Shown one piece after another: positions 1 through 5,222 of a stretch of 5,222 nucleotides of DNA. The position numbers and the translations under genes were made by a program. This stretch comes from Halovivax sp. (GTDB lineage: Archaea; Halobacteriota; Halobacteria; Halobacteriales; Natrialbaceae). The stretch lies in contig SLIS01000200.1 of assembly GCA_007135505.1 (NCBI GenBank), positions 1 to 5,222 on the forward strand. Reading direction: 5' to 3'. A model generated the notes under the pieces. It was given only the letters and a program-made list of their open reading frames with translations, was not told the origin of the DNA and searched no databases. Numbering within the stretch: position 1 is the first letter of the stretch; each line of letters opens with the position of its first letter.

Positions 1-1
1 C

Positions 2-2110
2 GAGCTGCCTGCCGACGTCGACGATTCGACGGGTGAGGGGGAGAAGACGAACGGCGAATCGGCTGCTGGCGAGCGGTCGGCGGGGACGCCGCGCGACTAC
101 GAAATCGTCGACGCTCGATTCGCCCGGAAGTTCGACCTCCGACTCGAGTGTCCCACCGACGACCTGATCAACACGCCTCGGGACATCGTTCAGGAGCGGT
201 TCTACCAGCGTCTCCACGAGTTGATCCGGGACCACACCAACACGCTCGTGTTCACCAACACCAGATCGGGCGCCGAGCGCGTCCTCCACGAACTACGAGA
301 GCGGTTTTCGAGCACCGGCGGGCCGGAGGTCGAAGGGGCCGAGCAGACCGAGGGGTACGACGAGTCGAACTCCGCCTGCCACCACGGGAGCCTCTCGAAG
401 GCCGTTCGCCAGGACGTCGAGGGGAAACTAAAGTCGGGCGAGCTGGACGTCGTCACCACGTCGACGTCCCTCGAGCTCGGGATCGACATGCCCCACGTCG
501 ACCTCGTCGTCCAGGTCGGCTCGCCGAAGAGCGTCGCGGCACTCCTCCAGCGTGTCGGACGGGCCGGCCACCGGGTCGGCCAGACCGTCACGGGCCGGGT
601 GATGGCCCTCGACCGGGACGAACTCGTCGAGTGTGCGGTCATGCTCGCGAAGGCCGAGGAGGGGTTCGTCGACTCGGTCTCGATCCCGGAGAACGCCCAC
701 GACGTCGCGGCCCAGCACGTCTACGGGATGGCCATCGCCGAGGTTCGCCCCGAGCGGGAGGTGAAAGCCATCCTCCGACGGGCCTACCCGTTCCGCGACT
801 ACGACGACGAGCGCTACGAGCGCCTCGTTCGCTACCTCACCGCCGAGTACACCGGCCTCGAGGATCGCAACGTCTACGCGAAGATCTGGCGCGACGAGAA
901 CGATCCGCCGGACGGCGAGCACCACTACGGGGACTACCCCGTCGGTGAAACGCTGATCGGCAAGCGCGGCCGACTCGCGCGGGTCATATACATGACGAAC
1001 ATCGGGACGATACCCGACTCGTTCACCTGCAGCGTTTATACGCGCGCGAGCGACGAGTGGGTCGGCCAGCTCGACGAGGACTATCTCGACACTCTCGAGA
1101 AGGGCGACGTCTTCGTCCTCGGCGGCGATCGCTTCGAGTACCGATACCGGCGCGGCTCGAAGGTCTACGTCGACCACACGAACGCCAGGCCCACCGTCCC
1201 CTCGTGGTACTCCGAGCGGCTCCCGCTCTCCGCGGATCTCGGCCGCGAGATCCTGTCCTTCCAGCAAGAGCTGCTAGCGCACTACGAGGCGGGTGGCTCG
1301 GCTCGCGTCCGCGCCTGGCTCCGTGACTTCCCGCTTGACGACGACAGCGTTCGGGCGCTGGCTCGCCTGTTCGACCACCAGCTCAGGTACGGCGGTCCGG
1401 AGAGCGTCTCGACGCCCGACCGCCTCGCAATCGAGGTCGAACGCGACCGCGAGGAGTACGAACGCCACTACTACGTCCACTCGAACTACGGGAGGCGGGT
1501 GAACGACGGGCTGTCCCGACTGCTGGCGTACCACTGCGCCCAGGCGGCCACCGCCAACGTCCGCGTCGCGGTCGCGGACAACGGCTTCGTCCTCTCGATG
1601 CCGCTCAACCGCAAGGTCGACGTGGCGGGAATCCTGGCCGACCTCGATGCCGACGACGTCCGCTCGGACCTCCGGAACTCGCTCGGCGGGACCGATCTGC
1701 TCCAGCGATACTTCCGGATCAACGCGACCCGCTCGCTCATGATTCTGAAACGCTACAAGGGCTACGAGAAGTCCGCCAGCGAGCAACAGGTCTCGAGCGA
1801 GATGCTGCTCGGCTTCGCGGAGGGCCTCGAGGACTTCGCCGTCGTCGAGGAGACCTACCGCGAGATCCTCGAGGACAAGCTCGACGTCGCCGTGATCGAG
1901 TCGATCGTCTCGGCGATCGAGGACGGCGACGTCGACGTGGAACGAAGCTCCTTCGACTCGCCGACGCCGCGAGCGTTTGGCCTCGCGACGCTCTCGGCCA
2001 GCGACGTCGTCCTCGCCGAGGACGAGAGCGCCGCACTCCAGTCGTTCCACGAACGCGTCGTCTCGGAGATCGGCGACGACCCGGCCCGAGGGGTCGTGAT
2101 CGACGACTGA
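2..2110 (+). CDS. lhr: Lhr-family superfamily 2 ATP-dependent helicase, C-terminal ~702 residues (5' end outside window)
   Basis: Lhr helicases are ATP-driven 3'-5' nucleic-acid translocases linked to DNA repair. The frame is open from position 2, so the gene begins left of the window; the TTG at 221 is internal, because family sequence (YEIVDARFARKFDL) precedes it. Visible residues, numbered from position 2, show the RecA2 domain: motif IV TLVFTNTRSG (81-90), HHGS (127-130), motif V TSTSLELGIDM (153-163, bases 458-490) and motif VI QRVGRAGHR (183-191, bases 548-574). A winged-helix region and the Lhr-specific C-terminal domain follow, with TNIGTIPD (bases 995-1018) and PTVPSW. The Trp at 1205-1207 may be the DNA-stacking Trp of mycobacterial Lhr (inference). 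Archaeal Lhr proteins are roughly 850-950 residues, so the N-terminal RecA1 domain with Walker A and DExH is what is missing. Acidic low-complexity stretches lie at residues ~6-27 and ~105-123. The gene ends in TGA. The family call is firm; the Lhr subtype and the preferred substrate are not determined. Confidence 0.93.
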   Translation, partial: ELPADVDDSTGEGEKTNGESAAGERSAGTPRDYEIVDARFARKFDLRLECPTDDLINTPRDIVQERFYQRLHELIRDHTNTLVFTNTRSGAERVLHELRERFSSTGGPEVEGAEQTEGYDESNSACHHGSLSKAVRQDVEGKLKSGELDVVTTSTSLELGIDMPHVDLVVQVGSPKSVAALLQRVGRAGHRVGQTVTGRVMALDRDELVECAVMLAKAEEGFVDSVSIPENAHDVAAQHVYGMAIAEVRPEREVKAILRRAYPFRDYDDERYERLVRYLTAEYTGLEDRNVYAKIWRDENDPPDGEHHYGDYPVGETLIGKRGRLARVIYMTNIGTIPDSFTCSVYTRASDEWVGQLDEDYLDTLEKGDVFVLGGDRFEYRYRRGSKVYVDHTNARPTVPSWYSERLPLSADLGREILSFQQELLAHYEAGGSARVRAWLRDFPLDDDSVRALARLFDHQLRYGGPESVSTPDRLAIEVERDREEYERHYYVHSNYGRRVNDGLSRLLAYHCAQAATANVRVAVADNGFVLSMPLNRKVDVAGILADLDADDVRSDLRNSLGGTDLLQRYFRINATRSLMILKRYKGYEKSASEQQVSSEMLLGFAEGLEDFAVVEETYREILEDKLDVAVIESIVSAIEDGDVDVERSSFDSPTPRAFGLATLSASDVVLAEDESAALQSFHERVVSEIGDDPARGVVIDD

Positions 2111-2181
2111 CCGCTGCGGTTGGGACGAGGGACGGGAACGATCGCGGAAGACGGATTTGCCGACGCCAACAGGCATTTGCT

Positions 2182-2201
2182 CGCGGTCGGCCGAAACCGC
2201 G
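2182..2201. repeat. Short inverted repeat just upstream of the thioesterase start
   Basis: CGCGGT (2182-2187) and ACCGCG (2196-2201) form a perfect 6-bp inverted repeat around an 8-base loop that contains the self-complementary CGGCCG. The repeat ends one base before the ATG at 2203. It could be an operator or, if transcription starts upstream, a leader hairpin. In GC-rich DNA a repeat this short is also expected by chance, so function is only a possibility. Confidence 0.3.
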
Positions 2202-2202
2202 T

Positions 2203-2715
2203 ATGAGTGAACGCACCGGCGATCGGCCGGGAGTCGACGCGGACGGGACTGGGGACATTGACGCGGATACGGCCGACAACACGGACGGCGGTGGAACCGA
2301 CGACTACCGTCTGGTCTTCGAGAATCGCGTTCGCGTCGCCGAGACCGACCGAGCGGGCATCGTCTTCTACGGTGAGTACGTCACGTTTCAGGACGAAGCC
2401 GTCTCGGCGTATCGCCGCGAGATGGGATTCGATAGCGCCCACGCCGAAGCAGCCGGCTGGAGTACTCGCGTCGTCTCGACGACGGTGGACTACCACGATT
2501 CCGCCCGGTTCGAGGAGGTGCTGGAAAACGAGGTACGGGTCGGTACCATCGGTGAGACGAGCGTTACCTACGACTGGCGCGTCTCGCGCGAACGGGACGG
2601 GCGGTTGCTGGCGGACGGATCGGTGACGCAGGTGTTCGTGGACGACGAAACGGGCGAACCGATCCGGGTTCCCGACGCGTTCCGGGAGGCCGTCACCGAC
2701 TTTCAGGCTTCCTGA
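2203..2715 (+). CDS. Hotdog-fold acyl-CoA thioesterase (4HBT/YbgC-like)
   Basis: This 170-residue protein is a probable cytoplasmic thioesterase that hydrolyses an acyl- or aroyl-CoA to the free acid and CoA. The hotdog domain spans about residues 35-168. Its signature is VAETDRAGIVFYGEYVTF (residues 45-62), matching the family pattern of a D-x-x-G-I-V-x-x-x-x-Y strand and helix; Asp49 corresponds to the catalytic Asp of Pseudomonas 4-hydroxybenzoyl-CoA thioesterase, and the central helix follows with DEAVSAY (64-70). Later strands (STTVDYHDSARF, VTYDWRV, VTQVFVD) fit the fold. The first ~34 residues are an Asp/Gly/Thr-rich tail outside the fold, typical of haloarchaeal proteins. The ATG at 2203 is chosen because no other ATG occurs before the domain; a shorter form from a non-ATG start is possible. 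No Shine-Dalgarno site or clear TATA box is seen, so a leaderless message is plausible. The substrate cannot be told from sequence; neighbours do not suggest one. Confidence 0.9.
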   Translation: MSERTGDRPGVDADGTGDIDADTADNTDGGGTDDYRLVFENRVRVAETDRAGIVFYGEYVTFQDEAVSAYRREMGFDSAHAEAAGWSTRVVSTTVDYHDSARFEEVLENEVRVGTIGETSVTYDWRVSRERDGRLLADGSVTQVFVDDETGEPIRVPDAFREAVTDFQAS

Positions 2716-2745
2716 TCGAAGCCCGCAGTAGGGTTCTCGACCGAC

Positions 2746-2761
2746 TCGCTCCGGAGAGCGA
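2746..2761. repeat. Hairpin-forming inverted repeat between thioesterase and HypE-like genes
   Basis: TCGCTC (2746-2751), loop CGGA (2752-2755) and GAGCGA (2756-2761) form a perfect 6-bp stem with a four-base loop. It lies 30 bp after the thioesterase stop and 34 bp before the next ATG. No T-run follows, so it does not look like an archaeal terminator. Its place just upstream of the TATA-like CTACAA would suit a regulator site, but chance is a fair alternative. Confidence 0.35.
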
Positions 2762-2764
2762 CAG

Positions 2765-2770
2765 CTACAA
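2765..2770 (+). promoter_or_regulatory. Possible TATA-like element for the HypE-like gene
   Basis: CTACAA is centred about 28 bp upstream of the ATG at 2796, the distance expected for a haloarchaeal TATA box if the message is leaderless and starts at or near the ATG. The match to a consensus TATA box is weak and no clear BRE precedes it. A competing reading is a leadered message using the weak Shine-Dalgarno-like AGGCGA at 2786-2791. Confidence 0.22.
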
Positions 2771-2795
2771 GCGCCGGGTCGTCCCAGGCGACAGT

Positions 2796-3770
2796 ATGCC
2801 CGGGAAGGTACGACCGGATGACCTGGCCGCGCACGTCTTCGAGCGGACCGGCGCCGACGACGAACGTGTCAGGCAGGGACCGGCCCTCGGGGAGGACGCC
2901 GCCGCGATCGACGTCCCGGCCGGGACGCTGGTCGTCAGTTCCGACCCGATTTCGCTCGCCGCCAGCGAGGCCGGCCGCCTTGGCGTCGCCGTGGCCTGCA
3001 ACGACGTCGCCGCGGCGGGCGCCGACCCACAGTGGCTGACCGTCGTTTGCCTGCTCCCGACGGACGCGGACGACGAACTCGACGCCCTCACGGCCGATCT
3101 CCATGCCACGGCCCGCGATCACGGCGTCGCGATCGTCGGCGGACACTCGGAGTACGTCGACGCACTCGAACGCCCGATCCTCTCGCTGACCGCGATGGGG
3201 TTCGCTGATCCGTACGTCCCCACCGGTGGTGCGAAACAGGGCGACCGCATCGTACTCGCCGGGCCGGCAGGCCTCGAGGGGACCGCGATCCTGGCCGGTG
3301 ACTTCGGCGAGTCGCTCTCGGTGTCGCCGGCCGTTATCCAGGAGGCACTGACGTTCTTCGAGGAGATCTCCATCGCGCCAGCGGCGTCCGCCCTCCGCGA
3401 CGTGGCCACGGCGATGCACGATCCGACGGAAGGCGGCGTCGCAGCCGGGCTGGTCGAACTGGCGACCGCCGCTGGCGTCGATCTCGCGGTCGACCGGGCG
3501 GCGATCCCCGTCCGCCCCGAGACGGAAGTCCTCTGTGCCGCTGCCGACGTCGATCCGCTTCGAATCTTCGGGTCCGGGGCGCTTCTGGCGACGGTTCCAG
3601 ACGATGCCGTCGACGAGGCACTCGGGCGCCTGGCTTCGGCCGGAATCGATGCCGCCGAAATTGGGACGGTGTCCGAGTCGGGTGACGGCGTCGTCGAGCT
3701 CGATTCGGAGCGCCTCACAGAGCCCACGGAAGACGACCTCTATCCGTTGTGGGCCGCGGCCGACGGCTGA
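2796..3770 (+). CDS. AIR synthase (PurM)-like ATP-binding protein, HypE-related, lacking the HypE C-terminal cysteine
   Basis: This 324-residue protein belongs to the PurM/ThiL/SelD/HypE superfamily, whose members bind ATP and usually phosphorylate or dehydrate a small substrate or a protein carboxamide. The N-terminal PurM-like half has MPGKV at the start, GEDAAAID (residues 32-39, nucleotide/metal-binding loop), SSDPIS with Asp50, ACNDVAAAGADP (68-78) and IVGGHSE (113-119). The C-terminal half has MHDPTEGGVAAGLVELA (207-223) and DPLRIFGSGALL (253-264). The layout is closest to archaeal HypE-like proteins. True HypE ends in a cysteine that accepts the carbamoyl group on the way to the NiFe-site cyanide; here the end is DDLYPLWAAADG, and the only cysteines are at 68, 85 and 247, well inside the fold. 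A canonical hydrogenase-maturation role is therefore unlikely, and no hyp genes are in view. The ATG is supported by the conserved GKV start of the family. Function and substrate remain unknown; a ThiL-like or other kinase activity is possible. The gene lies 80 bp after the thioesterase and ends 36 bp from a convergent gene. Confidence 0.88.
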   Translation: MPGKVRPDDLAAHVFERTGADDERVRQGPALGEDAAAIDVPAGTLVVSSDPISLAASEAGRLGVAVACNDVAAAGADPQWLTVVCLLPTDADDELDALTADLHATARDHGVAIVGGHSEYVDALERPILSLTAMGFADPYVPTGGAKQGDRIVLAGPAGLEGTAILAGDFGESLSVSPAVIQEALTFFEEISIAPAASALRDVATAMHDPTEGGVAAGLVELATAAGVDLAVDRAAIPVRPETEVLCAAADVDPLRIFGSGALLATVPDDAVDEALGRLASAGIDAAEIGTVSESGDGVVELDSERLTEPTEDDLYPLWAAADG

Positions 3771-3806
3771 CGTCGCCGATCGACGCCGTGGACAGGAATG
3801 GTGCTC
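3771..3806. other. 36-bp gap between convergent genes
   Basis: The stop codons of the HypE-like gene (TGA, 3768-3770) and the Dna2-like gene (TAG on the minus strand, 3807-3809) face each other across 36 bp. No T-run on either strand and no strong hairpin is seen, so the two transcripts probably overlap at their 3' ends (inference). Confidence 0.5.
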
Positions 3807-5222
3807 CTACCGTGCCCACTCGAGCAACCGTCGGTAAACCGGGTCGCTCTCGAGGGCCGAGGCGTCGCCGACGAGCACGAGTGCTCGTTTTGGCCGGGTG
3901 ATCGCGACGTTGAGCCGACGGTAGTCCTCGAAGATGGGACCGTCGAGGTCGTCGCTCGCGACGAACGAAACGACGATCACCTCCTGACTCGACCCCTGGA
4001 AGCGATCGACCGTGTCGACGGGGACGTCGTCGGGGACGTGGCGCTCGATTTCACTCACCTGGGCCCGAAACGGGGCGATGACGCCGACGTCGACCGGATC
4101 GAGGCCGGCGTCAGCGTACGCCTCGACGATGGCGGCAATTCGCTCGGCTTCGGCCGCGTCCGTGTAGTCCTCGTCGTCCCCGTCGACGTGGCAGAACGAG
4201 ACGGGATCGACGAGGTCGTCCGGGAGCCGCTCGCGGGAGACCCCGGCCAGATCGTCGAGCGTGCGACCCGCGACCGCGGGCGTGGCCGGTCGCAAGGCGC
4301 CGTCGTAGAACTCGGTGGAGGAAAACGCCTGGATACGCTGGTTCATCCGGTACTGCCGGTCGAGGAGGACGCCTGCCTCCGGCGTCGCCTCGACGAGTCG
4401 CTCGAACAGCGAGGTCGTGAGCGGATTCGGCCGGGCGTTGTCGGACACGGCGGTCGAATCGACGGACTTGTCAGCACTGTCCGACGCTCCGTTGGCCGGC
4501 GAGCCCGTCGTCGACGTGTCGACGCTCCCGCCTGACTGGAACGGAACGGTCTCCGCCTGGACGACCGGCGGCAGCTGGTGGTGGTCACCGACGAGGACGA
4601 ACCGCTCGGCGAGGTTGATCGCCGCGTACGTGCCGGGCTCGGTCAACTGCGCCGCCTCGTCGACCAGCGCGACGTCGAACGCCTGTTCGTTCATCACCCG
4701 AGAGCCACAGGAGGCCGTCGTCGCCGCAACCACGTCGGCGTCGTTCAGCGCCTCGACGCGTTCGGCCGGATCGCCCGCCCGGTCGAATCGGAGGTCGCGC
4801 ATGTCCGGACGGACACCGCTTTCGGTCCCGATGCGAGCGATGCAATCCGGCTCGACGCCGGCGTCGAGCAGCGCCTCGAGGACGTTGTCGACCGCCCGGT
4901 TGGTAAAGGCCGAGAGCAACACGCGTTCGCCGCGTTCGAGCATGGCGACGACCGCTCTCGCGATCGTGTAGGTCTTTCCCGTCCCTGGCGGGCCGTGAAT
5001 CAACGCGTAATCGCGGGCTCCGACGGCCAGCCGGACGGCCTCGTCCTGTGGCTCGTTGTTTTCGATAAACGTCGCCGCCGGCTCGTCGAAGGCGGGTTCG
5101 GCCCGGCCGAAGAGGACGTCCTTCCGGCGGGCGTCGCTCTTGAGCACGGCGTCGTGAAGGGCAGTCAGCAGGCGGTCGGTCGTGAGTTCGCTGGGATAGA
5201 CGTCGAGGCGTTCGACGGGGAC
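3807..5222 (-). CDS. dna2: Dna2/NAM7-type superfamily 1B DNA helicase, C-terminal ~471 residues (5' end outside window)
   Basis: This is an ATP-dependent helicase of the Dna2/Upf1-like group, probably the haloarchaeal Dna2 that acts in replication or repair. The minus-strand frame is open to the window edge, so the GTG at 5147 is internal (upstream residues include LDVYPSELTTDRLL) and the true start is further right. Motifs in order: Q-motif NEPQDEAV, Walker A GPPGTGKT (bases 4971-4994), Ia SAFTNRAVDNV, Ib ARIGTES, motif II VDEAAQ (4647-4664), III VGDHHQLPP (4566-4592), IV DRQYRMN (4341-4361), V VDRFQGSSQEV (within 3963-4019) and VI LNVAITRPKRAL (within 3864-3920). The helicase core is thus complete and apparently active. 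A Ser/Asp/Thr-rich insertion of about 48 residues sits between III and IV (about 4413-4556). Full-length Dna2 proteins carry an N-terminal PD-(D/E)XK nuclease with Fe-S cysteines; that region is not visible, so a nuclease-free NAM7-like helicase cannot be excluded. The stop is TAG. Confidence 0.9.
   Translation of the reverse strand, partial: VPVERLDVYPSELTTDRLLTALHDAVLKSDARRKDVLFGRAEPAFDEPAATFIENNEPQDEAVRLAVGARDYALIHGPPGTGKTYTIARAVVAMLERGERVLLSAFTNRAVDNVLEALLDAGVEPDCIARIGTESGVRPDMRDLRFDRAGDPAERVEALNDADVVAATTASCGSRVMNEQAFDVALVDEAAQLTEPGTYAAINLAERFVLVGDHHQLPPVVQAETVPFQSGGSVDTSTTGSPANGASDSADKSVDSTAVSDNARPNPLTTSLFERLVEATPEAGVLLDRQYRMNQRIQAFSSTEFYDGALRPATPAVAGRTLDDLAGVSRERLPDDLVDPVSFCHVDGDDEDYTDAAEAERIAAIVEAYADAGLDPVDVGVIAPFRAQVSEIERHVPDDVPVDTVDRFQGSSQEVIVVSFVASDDLDGPIFEDYRRLNVAITRPKRALVLVGDASALESDPVYRRLLEWAR

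Noticed and set aside
221..223. TTG as the start of the Lhr gene
   Set aside because: The frame stays open to the left edge and encodes conserved Lhr sequence before this point, so the start is outside the window.
148..948. 266-codon plus-strand frame overlapping Lhr
   Set aside because: The product is Arg/Pro-rich, a frame-shifted reading of the helicase gene, and unlike an acidic haloarchaeal protein.
428..1267. Long open frame (279 codons) on the minus strand inside the Lhr gene
   Set aside because: It lies fully antisense to a well-supported helicase with intact motifs, and its Val/Asp/Arg-rich product shows no domain. High third-position GC opens such frames by removing stops.
1274..2176. 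300-codon minus-strand frame over the Lhr C-terminus
   Set aside because: Antisense to conserved Lhr sequence, no recognisable motif, repetitive Asp/Val/Arg composition typical of antisense frames in GC-rich DNA.
2155..2180. Two copies of ATTTGC 20 bp apart in the gap before the thioesterase
   Set aside because: Six-base repeats are too short to support a claim; the second copy is near the -28 position but does not resemble a TATA box.
3798..4535. 245-codon plus-strand frame opposite the Dna2-like gene
   Set aside because: It is the mirror of the helicase coding strand, which carries motifs III-VI in order; the product is low complexity with no family match that I recognise.
5145..5147. GTG as the start of the Dna2-like gene on the minus strand
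   Set aside because: The frame continues open to the right edge with plausible family sequence upstream, so this is an internal valine codon.

Overview
The window looks like chromosomal DNA from a halophilic archaeon (class Halobacteria). It is GC-rich with a strong preference for G or C at third codon positions. The predicted proteins are rich in Asp and Glu and carry acidic low-complexity insertions. There are no clear Shine-Dalgarno sites, and the gene families present are typical of haloarchaeal core genomes. I cannot name the species from the sequence alone.

Layout: (1) Positions 2-2110, + strand, hold the C-terminal ~702 residues of an Lhr-type superfamily 2 helicase. Its N-terminal RecA domain, with Walker A and DExH, lies left of the window. 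(2) After a 92-bp gap, 2203-2715 (+) encodes a small hotdog-fold acyl-CoA thioesterase of the 4-hydroxybenzoyl-CoA thioesterase type. (3) After an 80-bp gap, 2796-3770 (+) encodes an AIR-synthase/PurM-like ATP-binding protein related to HypE but without HypE's C-terminal cysteine. (4) After 36 bp, a convergent gene on the - strand, 3807-5222, encodes the C-terminal helicase part of a Dna2/NAM7-type superfamily 1B helicase. Its N-terminus lies right of the window.

How the genes relate: the three + strand genes could be read in series, but the 92- and 80-bp gaps would also allow separate promoters. They do not form an obvious pathway. Two nucleic-acid motor proteins of different superfamilies (Lhr, SF2; Dna2-like, SF1B), both plausibly in DNA repair or replication, flank a metabolic thioesterase and a protein of unknown substrate. 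I saw no RNA genes, insertion sequences, CRISPR arrays, attachment sites or origins, and no gene-free stretch longer than 92 bp.

I found no convincing undescribed system. The most open question is the job of the HypE-like protein. The remaining findings are modest: small inverted repeats in the two gaps and lineage-type acidic insertions in both helicases.
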